Shown here one piece after another: positions 9,631-24,300 of a DNA stretch of 64,000 nucleotides. Each line of letters begins with the position of its first letter. Position 1 is the stretch's first letter. Below the pieces are notes generated by a model. That model was not told the DNA's origin. It saw nothing but the letters and a program-made list of their open reading frames with translations, and made no database searches. Source of the DNA: Istiophorus platypterus (taxonomy: Eukaryota; Chordata; Actinopteri; Istiophoriformes; Istiophoridae); contig CM029115.1 of NCBI GenBank assembly GCA_016859345.1, positions 12,228,501 to 12,292,500 of the forward strand, written 5' to 3'. The position numbers and the translations under genes were made by a program.

Positions 9631-12600
9631 CTGCAGAGGGGAAAGAGGAATTAGATCAGTGTTACAAAACAGGACGGTATAGAGTGTAGTGTGCTCAGCG
9701 GTGATATCTTCGGCCTCTCACCTGCTGTGCTCCCCTCTCGTTGCTCAGCGTCCGGAGCTCGTCTGAGTGTGTGGCACAGACCTCATGCAGTGCAGCCAGG
9801 TCCCGGGACAGGTCCGTCCTAAAGTGCTCTGTGGCTTCGGGGAGGTCAGGGACATTCTAGTAACACAGACACATGATTTTTCTAAGCTTGTGAAACAGAG
9901 TCAGCTGTCCAGGTCTGCATTAGAGCTACAAATAGCAATTATTCTCATTTTCTACTGTATTAATCAGCTGATTATTTCTTGAGTTATCCTGAGTAATCAC
10001 TTTCTATACAAAATGTAAGAAAATAGTCAAAAAAAAGCCAATGATAATTTCCCAGAGGCCAATATGACATATTTAAATCACTTGCTTTATTTGACAAGCA
10101 ATCTAAAACCAAAGATATTGAACCTACTCTTTAGTGGCAAAGCATCAAATTTCTACCTTTAAGAAGATGAAAGCATAGAATGTTTTGAAACAATCAGTTT
10201 TCAAAATAGTTATAATTCAATTCCTGTCAAACAATTAATCAACTAATCTTTTCAGCTCTAGAAAATTCAATTAAAAAGTAACAAATGTGGCTCACCCCTA
10301 ACTCATCCAGAAACATGATCATCCTATGTTTGTTGTTTTTGATGAAAGGGTTCACACCCTCCATGTAGGGTTCCTTTTTTGAGAATAGAGAGACAGCTGT
10401 GAAATATCAACAACACTCAAAAAAGTGCTTTGTTGACTAAAAAAACCCCAATACTTTTTACTGAATACTACTGTTTCCAGGAGGGAATTAATACCTTAGC
10501 ACCAAATTCAACCAGGTTGGCCAGGTTTTGGACAGACTTGGCCACCAGTGTGAGGGTCCTGCCTGCTGTTGAAGATGGAGGATCTGCAAGAAGAGGTTGC
10601 AGTGATTGCAGTGCAAGGGACACATTATAACATGTTGCTTGACACACAGGAAGGCTGTGTGTGTGGGTGTTTGTGCTCTCGATGGATATTCACCAGCAAT
10701 GATGTTGAACATTCTGGGGTTGAGGATAGCAGGACCGATCAGTCTCAGAAAAACAAAGCCACTGGGAAAAAAATGGATAAGGTTAAGTTAGGTGGCGCAA
10801 GAGAAAACAAGGTATAACATGCTAAAATTAAAGACTGTAAATGCTGGACAAAGATATGCTGACTGCTTTAAACTTTCAAAAGAAAAAGTAGTGAGTCCCA
10901 CATTGTCCACAGGTGTTTGTTTACCTTACAACTCTTGTCCGCATGGTGGTGTTGGTAGGCCATTTCTGCTGCACAGACTTCTGCAGGCAGCCATAGATGA
11001 ACCTTAGTGTTCTTGATGGGTCATAATAGAGAGACGTTGATGGATTATTTTAGTCTCTTGGATTTTTAGATTTGAATTTCTGTTTTAAGTACTAATTTAA
11101 AGTATTTGCTGACAAATTTGGACAACAAAGCTATGTGTGGGTGTGTATGCTTACGGTGGTAGGATCTCAGCAGCCATGAAGATCTTCTCCACCAGCTCAG
11201 ACAGGATGTTGAGGAGATGAGCAAGGTTCAGGTTCACATCCTCATTCTTCTCCAGTTTGGAAGGGTTCAACTTAAAACAAGGACAGACAGAGACAGAGAG
11301 AGGGGGAAAACACAGACAAACAAATGGAGATGGATTAATTAAAATTCATAATGTGTGGTTGTGAACCCATGATAAGAAACATTTATTTCAGGCATTCACT
11401 ATTCTACAGTAAGAGAGAATGAGGCAAAGATTCAATGCATCACCTTTCACATGTGATGTTAATAAATTACACAATAATGTGCATTGTGTAGATCTGGATT
11501 AGCAGTTGATAAATGCATCTGTGGTATTTGTTATATTTAAGAAGAAAACCAACACAACACTGTCAAACATATAAACCTGTACACTTCAAGATATTTAACT
11601 CAGTTGGTGCTTTAAGTCCATGAGAACTAAATATTTTGAAATATTCACTGTGGCACTGAGGCCCAAATAGCAACCTTGAAACCTCAGCCATGTTGATACT
11701 GTGTCACAGTTTAGTTTTGGTTTTCTTTACATTTACAAGGCAACCTTGTGGAACAACTGTACTCATAGGACATAAAGTCTTCACCTCGTATCACAGATAA
11801 TTGCAGGGGGAAATAGCTTAAAGACTTACAATGCTGTGAGTTTGAGAGAGTGAAAGCCTTAGCAGGTCTTTACCTCACATGACTGTTTGCTCTCCATGAT
11901 CTTGAGGATGGTGTCTTTGAGAGCATGGTGAACGAAGGGTGTGGCTGTGGCTTTCATGTACTGCTCCATCAGAGTGCTGGCCAGTGTGGTTGCTCTGAAC
12001 AATGTTGTAGCCTCATCTGTTAACAGTACACAAGCAGAGGAAGTTATGCAAATATGCGAGCACATGGCTGTACATATTTCTCAGCTGACAAGACTCAATG
12101 ACAAAATGAAACAATTGAAAGTTGCAAAACACTGCAGACTGAGGTGTCGCTATGCAGTAGAATTGTCAGTTATACCCCTTCATATTACACTAGTCCCTTA
12201 TACCCCTTCATATTACACTAGTCCTTTCATTTTGTGTGTGTGTTTTTTTTACCCTCCATATTAATTTCTCTGTCATTGAGTGTCCTGAGTAGGGGGGCTT
12301 CAGCCTTCTCATGTCTGAAGATGCGCAAGAGGAGGCTTGCCAATAGGGTGCGGTCCTGACCACACACATGGGCCAGTGCGTAGATGACATGGAACTCTTT
12401 CTGCAAGATCATCTGCAGAGGACACACAACAATGACATCAGTGTCATTTTAAGTAAACAGGGCAGACAGTTAATAGACAATGCAAACAAAGACACTTTTC
12501 GGTGGATCGAACCTCTTTGAACTCGCTGTACTCCTCTTCGGGCATGATCTTCTCCATTGAATAGCGGGCACGTACACGTAATGAGCCTGGCTCGATGCCC

Positions 12601-15307
12601 TTCAGAGGCACGTGGGAACTGAGAGGGAACCACTCATCGATCATCTGGCCCTTTTGCAGACGGTTCAGCTGGCAACGCATGAACACTGAGAGGGAGAGAG
12701 ATTGTGGTGTGAGGGGAGAGAGAAAGAAAAGTAGGGAGAGATGTTAGTTTTGGAATGAAACAAAAAGATGTGAATACAGAGACTAACAGAAATTATATTT
12801 GTTTTAAAATTTACAGAAGTACTTACAGATGTCACTTTCTTTGCTCTTTTTTGTTTTGTTGCTTAGACTGATTTCAAATCTGTTTATTTCACTTGACAAG
12901 TCACTGAAACAACAATACAATAAATAAAATAAATACATTTTAATTCTGTAAACAAGTAGAGAAAATGTTAATTCTAAGCAAGATAGATAGCTGGGAATGT
13001 GAGAAGGATAAAATAAAGAGAGAAGAGGAACTGTGGAGGACTCAAGAGAAGAAAATATGCAAACAGGTATATGACAGACTCACTCAAAGATGAACTCCTC
13101 AGTGAAAACAGGATTCTGCCCCTCCCTAGGGTGCGTCTTAGCCACCTGGACGCTGTTCAGGTAGATGTTACAGTAAGGGTTGGTGAAATATTTCACCGGC
13201 AGCTTGTGGGCCTCCTCCACATATAGCATAAGGCTGCTCACCTGACAGAAAATGAAGTATTTAGCACACAAGACATATTTGATGTTCTTAACCTAAACAA
13301 TAATTAACAATTTGCTTTGTGAATGCATCTTATGCTGTTTAAACCTGCCTCTTCTCAGAGTTTTCAAAAGATACACATAGCCCTTACAGATTTCCTTTTA
13401 CCTGACAAATGTTAATTACAATTTTTTTTTTAATAATGCTCTAATGGAAGATGTCAACTAAAAATAAGCACTGAAAAGTGAAACGATACGTATAAACGGA
13501 CCACATGAAACATCCAAAATTAAATACGTGACATAGCCATGCATGAAGGTTTCAAAACAAAAATCTAAGGTCGAGCCATGTGTGGAAATGGTGTAATTGT
13601 GCTGTAGGAAGATTGACTTGTCTCGCAGTGCTAAATATGTGTCAAGCCAAGTGGAATAAAAGGTCTTTTTAATAAGTGCAATTAGCTGTTTCATGTAGTG
13701 AACTTGATAAAGTCTTTCTAATCATGTAGCCATATATTACAGTTATACTCGATTTTATTCAGGTCTGAACTTTAATTTTGATCTTGAAATTAGCCTCTAA
13801 TAGTGGTCTTACATCAAAGCGCTAAGTACCCTTTTACTGACTTGTTGGATTTGACCATCTACTGCTTTACAACGCCTACTGGCAGATGGTATATATACCT
13901 GTCTAAGCCTCTTGTTGGAGGTGGGCTGAGTGGTTTTCCTTAGGTTACTGCAGAACGTTTGAAGGCATTTCATCCAGTCCTGTAAACACAGAATATGGTC
14001 AGAGCATTTGTTAGACACAACTGACACAGACTCTGTCTCTGTATGAACATTATAAACTGTTGGCACTGTTTGCACTTATTCCTTTCATGAGAGAAAAACA
14101 AAAATAGAGGTTCTTTGTCACATATAGAAGTCTTGATTACTTCTGTACCTAATTAGGTCTTCTGTATCTGACAAAGAACCAGTTAGAGCTAGAAACAGGT
14201 TTTCTTTATACAACTAAGAGGAGTAGTTCACAGCTTTTCGAGTCTTTTTGGAGACAGAACATGCAGTATTAGTTTTAAGGACACAATAGTGGACAAAATA
14301 GATATGCATGTGTTTCTACCCAGTTTGATGAGACTGTTATCAGTGATAGGGAAGAGCGGACTCTCCTATTACCTGTGCCTGCTCTGGAGCTTCTCCCGCA
14401 AAGTAGAATATATACTGTTCCTCACTAAAGTGCTGGACAACAATCTGGAAACAGTTTGGCCTGAAAAAGTAAAACAGAAGAGGAGAATTTAAATTAACAT
14501 TGTACTGTATGATACATCATTAGAATAATTCATATAATATAAATTAATATAATAATTTATTTCCATGTAGTGTCCACACAAGTGAGCATTCAGAGCTGAG
14601 TGACAGCACTTCCTGCTGACTTAACTAAATAGAACAATATTTCAACATCTCACCTGCCAAACAGACTGTCATGCACACCATACACAGAACACACACTTAG
14701 GTCAATCAGCCCTTTTGGTTTGGTGGCTCTCTTCTCACTCTCAAAGTAGATGAGCTGGGCGTCGTTACCTTCCAAGATAAAGTAAAGGTTCTTCCACCGT
14801 TTGCCTTTACCTGAAGGTGAGATGGACAAGAGAAAATGTTATTATAATGGTAGATCCTGACTGACCTGACAAAAAGACAAGAGTGAGATACCTCTATTTA
14901 TCATACGATACGGGGCTACTGAAAGCTTAAAATTTGTTTAAAGACAGATGTTCCGTATACCTTTGTTGAACAGGAGGTAGCCTTTCTTGACAATGTTTTT
15001 GTAGAAAGCGTCTTTTGTTTTCCGTCTGATAGTGTTATAAATTTCTCTCCCATCCACTGTGTCAGTAAGTACTTGTTCCTGCTGCTACAGTAAATACAAA
15101 AACAAAACAAGCCATCACATACCCACAAAGGCAAAATCAGTTCAAAGGGCTGGCTTACATTTCACTTTTTTTTTAAAATACGTGCAATAACTTTTGCCCC
15201 AGAGATATTCTAGAAAGTCTTGAATCTATAGGGAGAAAAGAAAAGAAAAAAAAGGAAAATGTCTGATGCTATGTGTATATCTATATATATATATATATAT
15301 ATATATA

Positions 15308-15365
<58 letters not shown>

Positions 15366-18300
15366 TATATAAATATATAGATATATAGATAGATATAGAT
15401 ATCTATATATATAGAGAGAGATATATATAGATATATTTTTTAAAATTTATTTCTTTTAAATCTACATTCAAAGTTCACTACTATTTGCTCCAGGTTTTAC
15501 TCCTAGTCTAAACTGGTGAGTACTGACAACATAATTTCGATAAGTGAATGCAAAGAAGGGAATGAGCGATGTGAGCAATTAAGTCCTAACAAACCCCTCT
15601 GTACAAAGAATAGAATCACACAGGCTCAATAATGCTACTATACAACTGTACCTACCTGTACTGAAACTGGTTCTCTCAGATTGTAGCCCTCAACAATCTG
15701 TTCCTTTTTGTAATGGTCAATGATGTCATCAACACTGCAAAAGAGATGCGGCATGTCAGTAACTGCAAGTCAAAATATGCAATACATGCTGGTTAAAAAT
15801 TAAAAAATTCTACAAATTAGCATATATTTTCTTCCTTGTTATTCTGTTGTACCATTTGCTGAGGGCAGGCACACTGCCACACATACCTGTTGTAGTACCT
15901 CCCTCCCATCATGTACTGATTGTTGGGGGTGGGGGAGATCTTAAACCTTCGGATGTTTTCAATGGTGCGAAAAAAGAGGGAGTAATCCCCAGGTGTGTTG
16001 TCTGATGGCCGGACAAGAAAACTGCACACCTGGCCAACTATGAAACGAGAGGAAACAGAAGAATTGAGAGAAGGAGGAAGAGAAAGGTTTTAATGCATGC
16101 TCAGCAGTATATTGTATATTGTGGACTTTGAATTCCGAACCTATTTCTGGCAAAATATAATCCATGCTAATTTCACAAGTTATTAATATAACTGGCCTAA
16201 TGAAAGGCGAAGAGGAATGGTACCTGTCATCAGCAGGTTGTAGGCCTCTTGCTTGGTGATCTTACCATGATACCAGCTATAGAAGAGCAAACAATAACAG
16301 CAGGAGGAAGAGTGCGAGACAATCGAATTAGCTCAATCAACAAAATGCAGATGTTCAGTAGTGCTTACTACAACAACGCCATCTCTCAACACTGAAATCT
16401 TTAATAAATGACATCTCTTTTGGGGACATTCACCAGAGTAAAATGACTATCCTGTGTTGGCAAAATTAGTTACTACTGTCTGTAAATATACCACGTGTGC
16501 CCTTTCATATTTGATGCCATGATTAAAGACACTAAAAGAAAAAAATGACTATTTCTTAATTCATAACATCTTCTTACATAGGGCCCTGGGAATTTGGCAA
16601 GCTCATTTTTTTGTTTTTTGTTTTTTTTTACAGTTAGTCATTAACTCAAACTTGAAGATGTGCCGATGCTAAAGGACATGATTAGGGAAGGGACAATAAT
16701 GACTCGTGATATACACTGCGCAGTCATACTATTCTGCTTGTTAAAGTAAATATAAAAACATAATTTATATCTTGAGGACAAAGCAAACTAGGTCGTGTGC
16801 ATGGAAGTAAGAAGGAGGCTGGCTAAAAGCGTGGATATTATCCTGTAATGACATGTTGTATAAAAGTATAAAGGAAGTAACCACGTCCATAAAAGTATAA
16901 AGGAAGTAACCACGTCCATTGAAAAAGTAATAAATCACTGTCTTATAGAGAATTGCAACTGATGATGTGTATTTTTAAGCATGTGAACAACATCCTGCTT
17001 TGAATTCTCCCCACTGTTCAAATATTTGAACCAAAAAAGTGAGTTGGTGCAATACAACTTACACTTTTCCCTCATGAGGATCCTCCTCCCGCCCCTGAAA
17101 AAATATCAGAAACAAATCTATCAGGACACCAACTCTAATTGACCAATGACTGCAGTTTTTCTGTTATCTACTGACTTTTATGCAAAATTTTCATTAATTA
17201 TAACAAAAACTGATTCTACTTTGGTATGATACATTGTAGTGACCTCTCATTTTCTTTGTATCCACACTACACGGACTTTGCAGATACCACTATCAAACTT
17301 AATCCCATAGAATTTTCTTTGATATTTTAATAAATATCCTCTAAAGATAATTGATATACACTTCCCATCTTGTGCTGTACTTACCACCTCCTCCACCAGG
17401 TCCTCCACAATGAGGCCCTGCTCCTCTGTGCGAACATTGGTCACCCACATCCAGCCATCGTCCAGTTCATTGTGAACAATAAACATGTCCCCTTTTAGGA
17501 AGCTGAAGATACATTGAGTCAGAATGGACATTAAAAGAGAAAACATGGTGCAAATTGTTTGAAAAAGGCACAAATAAAGAAATTTGTAAAACACAGTGTA
17601 AACTCCGCTATACATAGGGTGTTATAATATCTTACCATCTATCTCTATCACACTGTACCTCTGTCAAGGCACTGTCATCTTGATGATGTGAAGGAAATTT
17701 TGAATCAGATGATCTATATCTAACTACATTTTTCAACTAAAGAAACTGTCAAGTGTCTTTCAATTTATTTAGTGCTAAATGTAATACCAAAGCATTACCA
17801 GCAGGTGTCCCCTCTGAATCATAACATTTGAAGTAAATACTGTATATCTACTCAGCTAAGCCTATGGCTTGCTAGTAGACTCAGGGTTGAGGTTGACTTC
17901 AGATAGATGTTTATCAGATTCAGGAAATCAGAGATAGCCTGGATCATCTGTAAGTGTGCCTACTGCAGCATTATAAACAGGGACAAGACTGTTTTTCAGT
18001 AACAAGTCAGATGATGTGCTTCTGGGCTGAAAAGGGAAAAGCAGCCCTATGACATGCACAAAAAAAAAAAAAAAAATCCCAGGGAAACTAGGCAGCTATT
18101 TTCGAGCCATACACTTAAATACTATATTTTTAAACCCAGGAAATTGTCTCAAAGATTATGATACATGTATGACAAGGAAAGTGCCTGGTTGGATAGGAAA
18201 ATTTTCAGCTACATGTATAAGATATGAAACTCTTTTGTACAAATACACACAGATACTCACCTGATCTCATCAGTATCAGGCACTTTGGTGTATGGGAGTA

Positions 18301-21300
18301 TGGCCCTGACTCTCCTCCTGTCTTCTACAGGCTGTGGAAACATTCAAAAATCTCATTCTTAGCCTTAACCTTCTGAAACCACGTTGATGTTAAATCCCCC
18401 ATTTATTTCACAAAATCTAGTATTCTACTTCAACTGCCTCAGGGAGATATCACACTCGGCTGAGAAAGGTAATGAGCATTAACTTGAGCTTTGCTTAAAC
18501 AGTTTTGAATACTGCCTGAAGGAAAAAGGAAGATGTGAAAAATAAAGGATGCAAACAATACTCCCATGCACACGATGCAAGCAGCTGAACAAAGAAATCA
18601 AGGCTGACTTCAGGTTAACTAATCTTTCAATTGTCACACATTTCATGAGATTAGGTTTAATTTTACATACTGTTGATTGTCACAGTTTTTGTGTGCTTTT
18701 GCATTATTTAAAAACATTTGAATTCTGTTTCGCTAGATATCTGTGGAAAGTTCTTTCCTATCACATTATTACCAGTTGTATCAAGATACTACGTTCAAGC
18801 TATAAAGATTTGTTTTAAAAGAAGCAAAACCACATTACTGACATGCAATCTGTCCGTCAAAACCAAGTGACGCAAAAAGAATAAGCTTCTTACTATATGT
18901 ACCCTATGTCTTTAAAATGAAATATATTACAAAATTTACAAAATAACATTAATAATTAAATAAAACATTTTCGTGTGCATGCACATTGGCGAATTTGCTA
19001 TTGCAGTTGCTCCCATAGCAGTCGCTCCTTCTTTTTTAAATTTTTTCAACTTTTTAGCTCTCCTCTTTTGTCATACTTGTTTAAATTTTTACAAGTAACT
19101 TATGTTAATTGCATCCTCTCTAAACATGCTGGTGGAGAGATATCTGGTCTGTTATCACTATGAAACTACTCCTTCTTCTGCTTCTATTTTGAATGCTATC
19201 ATCAGCAGTTCCACGGTTGCACTCTTTACACCAGTGACCAGGTGATCTGAACTGAAGCCAGCCAGCACTGTGACCAAAAAAACAATGTCCCAAAAAAATT
19301 GGACGAGGACAAACAGACAATGCAAAGGAGGAATAAAGTGACGAGGGAAGAGAGCTAGGTTCAGACAATGGATATGAATGAAAAGAAGTACATCTCCCGT
19401 CTCTCATCATGGGCAACATGAGATCCAATGTAAGTTTTTCTGATTTATTTTGAGAAACATCAAAGATTATGGAAAATAGCAAATATCAATCACAAAGGCA
19501 ACGGAAAGAGTTCAGAATATCTCACCTCTGGGGGAGCAACTGGCGATAGTAGTTTCTCTCCTTTTAGCAAGCAAGATACATAGCTGTAATAACCAATCAG
19601 GTCTGATAGAGAAGAGAACCGCCGACCGCCAATGTAATAGTCCCCACACATGGCGATTATCCTGTTGATAAAAACACCACAATGATAAAAGACAGCATGC
19701 TTATTTTTGAGTACAAGCTAATCACTGTGCAGTGAAGGCAACAGAAAATGTTCAAATGTTATTCCTTTGACAGTAAAGCTATCTATGTGTCAATATACTG
19801 TGCTAATATTCTTTTATTTATCAGCGCACCTATACTGCAGATGAAATATAGCTCATATAAACTACGGAAAAATAAGACTACAAATATCTGTACCACAATC
19901 CTTCAGAAAATAGCAAATATCTCTCTAAAGAGGATTTCAGAGAGTGACTGTTGAATTCAACTATCATGATATTTGTAATTTCAGACTCAGATTAAAAAAA
20001 AAGAAAAGAAAAGCAAAGAAAATCACTACAATGAAGCATCACGATATAATGGGAAAGATGTGCTTGGAACCAGATCCCATTGCAGACATACTAATCCAAA
20101 ATCTTTGCTCATCAGTTGAGTAGATCTCTGATTGAGGATTGAGGATATCTAAGAAATTGCCATTACTCATTTGCTCTGTGCACAATCTAAGGATCTTTTC
20201 TGTGTAGGTGTCACGCAATTAAACTTATGTATAAAATTCACAGATTACAGTTAACTAAAAAGGTGCATCAAAAAGAAAAGAAGCTTTAGAAAGGGAAAAC
20301 CTGAACATTTGAGGGAAATATTCACTCATGGGATGAGGGGCAGTGTACTGGAGAAAAGGAGGTGGCAGAGTCTGGCCCTGATCAGCAAAATTGTCTGGAT
20401 TGATATGCACCAACTTTCACTATAACTTCATCTGATGTGTTTAAGAACTTGCAGTTAGCTGCAGTACATTGAGAGGGAGGACAGATTGTAATGCCTAATC
20501 TGTCTTGTTTTATTGACTGTAATGTAAAATGTCCAATGGAATTGCTGCTAGACAAATGTACTGTCCTTTTTCTTTTACTTCAAGTCCACCCACTCTCACT
20601 GTATGAAAGATAAGTCTTCTGCATCTCTCACACACAAACAGTCATACATAGTCAAGGGTTTCAGAAGACATCTGAGCATGCAAATTGATGTGCATTATAA
20701 AAAACCTTGTTCTCAAATGTACTGTCTGTGTGAATTAATGTGACAGAAATAGGCTGAAGCAGTCAATAATGGTATGACCGGCCACCGGAAACCACTTTTC
20801 CAACCTAAACATTCTCACTTCAGTATCAGCTCATCTCTGAGCTTACTCTTTCATGTTTGTGGCTCTCTGTCCTTTTGGTTAGCAAGTAATGAATAACTTC
20901 TGTAGTTCCCCTACCCTTATCTTTTAATTGAGGGTGACATGCAGCAGGCTTATTATGAAATGACGCATTATTTTCTATTAGAGAACGGATGTAAAACAGT
21001 TGTGTCACACTGATCTATACTGATGATTCCACTCATAAAGCTCTCTCCGTCGTAGGCTGTTAGTAATACCATGCTAGACAGGTTAGCTGAGTCTACATAA
21101 CTTCTGTAATTAGTTTGTTGAACCTGAATGAGACCTTGCGGATCCCTCCCATTTAATCATGAAAGCAATTGATAAAATAATTAAATGGACAGAAAATTTA
21201 TAAAACACGTTACCATCTGAACATGTTGATGAAAAAAAACATTTTTTTCCCCAGGGCATTCACACAAGCTCTTGGATGCAGCTTCAGAATGGGCCTATTG

Positions 21301-24300
21301 CTGAGATTAGGTTATTTCTGCATCTTGCATGAACTCGGTCATACCTGAAGTGGTTGACCACGCTGGTCATGCTGAGGAAAGACAGGACAAAGGAACCGGG
21401 CCGGCGGTCACTCTCCCTGATGAGGTAGCTGCCAGGGGTCCGGGCCTGGCGCAGCCGCTCCTCAGCAATGGTTCGGTCTAGCTTGCCATGGTACCACCTG
21501 AGAAAGATAGACAAGGAGGAAATAATTAGGGGGAGGAGCTGGTGCATTAGGCCATTGAATATTTTTTTTTGAGCAAAGTCAAACTATATTAAGATGAAAT
21601 TTGGAGGAACTGTATTGGTAAAGTTATAAGCCTATTAAGGCAGGGAAGTACACATTTTTGTTGAGTTCTAGGCAAAATGGCTGAAAATGTAAACAAAAAT
21701 ATAACATCAAAATATTCTGAATGTTAATTATTTTAAGAGTTTAATTACTAAAAATAAAGATAAATGAGAATGCCTACAACTAATACAAGAACTGTGGAAA
21801 TACAACCAACAACCATCTCTGATAAACATAGTTTGAGAAGGATGTGATGTATTGCTTTGAGAGGCTTAGACTCTGGAAACATGCAAGTGACATATGTTAA
21901 TGAACCAGAAAAATTGAGCCTAACACACAATACTTTGAAAAGATAACTTAACACTTAGAAGACCCAGTGCCTCCTCTTATCAAAAATCCATGTAATGATG
22001 CAGAACACTGAATTCTTTTGAGTTCTTCATGGTCCAGTTTTTATAAACAACCAGAAATAAAAACTGGATAATATTGCTGTTACAAATCATAATATTACAG
22101 AATCTCACAACTTCAATCATAATAGAGACTTAATATATGTCAAACAAGCACCTTCAGTGTACAAGATATCATTTGCAATGCTCATTATATTACTACTTTA
22201 ACCTTAAGAGCTTCTTCTCATTTTCACCAATGAGATCAGTTCTGAACTTGTTACAGGAAGCAAGTAAACAGGTGAATCTAAGTGATGTAATGGATGTAAA
22301 TTACTTATACTGAGTGATTACAAAATCAATATTATACTTGAAGCTTTCACAAATTTTACTACCTATTTCTTGAAGGAACAACCAATACAGGAGGAGCAGG
22401 TCTTGCACTCTAAGACAAATGGAGAGGGAAAGGTACCTAAAAGCTTAATCCAGAAGCTTTTATTTTTGAGTTTCCAGCACACCATTAAAGTCTTGCCTCT
22501 TTCTGAATTAAACAGAAGCCTTGAGAACAAAACCGGTTAAAATTTCAGCGGGTGAGGCTGAACTTGACAGGGTTTTGCCAGCTTGGGTAAAAAATTAACA
22601 CACTTTTCCAAATTTAGGCCACTGGTGCCTCTCAGAATGGAGGGCACTGGAAAAACCTCCAGCTTTGAGAAGATGAATGAGGTCCTGCAGTAGCTCTTTT
22701 CACATGAGACCTAAAGGGCTCCCTTCTGGTTTAGGCGAGTAGAGGTTTCGTCTTCTAAAGAAAACATGATCAAGTCTGCTATCGCAGAGAAAGCTGGAAA
22801 AGGCTTGTTGAAGAGGAGAGGGAGAGTTAAGTGTCTGTGAGGGGGCTTTGGGGTGATTTGAGTAATAAGAGAGTTGAAGAGCATAATAGAGAGCAGTTGG
22901 AGAGAGAGGCCAAGCAGCCCTTAAGGGGCTGGTCAAGCTGGGGGAACTAATACTAAAGCGGAGTAGAACAGAAGGAATGATGGATGACTGCTACAAGAAG
23001 AGTGGCAGAAAACAGCGCTGGGCACACCATCCTCTAAGCCAAACTAGCTAGTTTTCAGATATGACAGCGTAATAGGATTTAAGTAGTTTATGCCTACACT
23101 GACACATACATATACACCCCATTATGCCCAGGACTGACTGACACTGAAAGCAAAATAAAAGACATTTGGGATACAAATGCCTACTGCAACTAATCCATGA
23201 ACCAGGCCAGGAAAGACCCTGCATCTTAGAAGTAAAATACCCAAACCACATCTACAAAAGCAAAATTCGGTTAAACTAGAGACAATACAACACGAAAAGA
23301 ACTGTGAGAGCCAGTTACCAGTTCCATTGCTTTAAGCTATTCTTAACAACTAAATAGAGCAGTCAATGTTAGGCCTGCGACAAAGAAACAGGCAAGGCAC
23401 ACCATGGCATGGATCACGACTGACTGGAAGATGCTGTTTGTAATACCCTCTCCACTCCATCATTCTCTGTCTGCTCTCTTTACCAACTCCAAAACCCACC
23501 TCTGATGTACTAGCACCAATTTTGTGTGGTGTATTTGACAGATACATCAAAGTCCAGAGAGAATCATTTGATATTCAAAGGGAAAAAGGCTCATGAAAAT
23601 TAAAATTAACCCTTTACCAGACATTCATCTAAGCAGCTATCCAAACACACCTGTACACACTGTTGTGACCAGTACTCAAAGAAGGTGAACTGGAATCGGC
23701 CCAAATTCATTGAAAAAAAAAAAAAAAATCAGTCAAATAAAGGTAAATGCATAAGTCACTCAATGATTTTTACTTTTAGATTCATCATGGCCCAGTGAAC
23801 AACACAGTAGTTTATCAGAGTTTATGTTACTAGCTGTACATGAACATGAGTTATTATTGTTGGCTTCAATGGGAAATGAGATGCAGTCAGGCCGGCAGCA
23901 TTGTGATGCTTCATTGTGAGATCTTGGAGCCTGTGATGCCTTGCTTCAAACTTACAGAGCAAATAGAGTCAAACTTTTTTTCTAGATGAAAACAGGCATT
24001 TTACCCATCAACAGCCAACAGCACCTACTTACTATACGTTGTTATGGCTGTGGCTAAGATTTATAATGAACAAAGCTAATAAATATTATTTTCAATTTTT
24101 TTAACTTCGACTACATATTCTTATTTTGTAGACATATTTCATTTTGAATCTGAAGAAGAAATTATCGTATAATAATGACATATACCTTTTACCATAAAAC
24201 AAAGGGCTATTCACAACACAACCTATTCAAGACAGACCAAGTCTTACATCTTGTGTTAACTTTAGTACATCAAGGTTTAAAGTGCAAGACTGGAGGGGAA

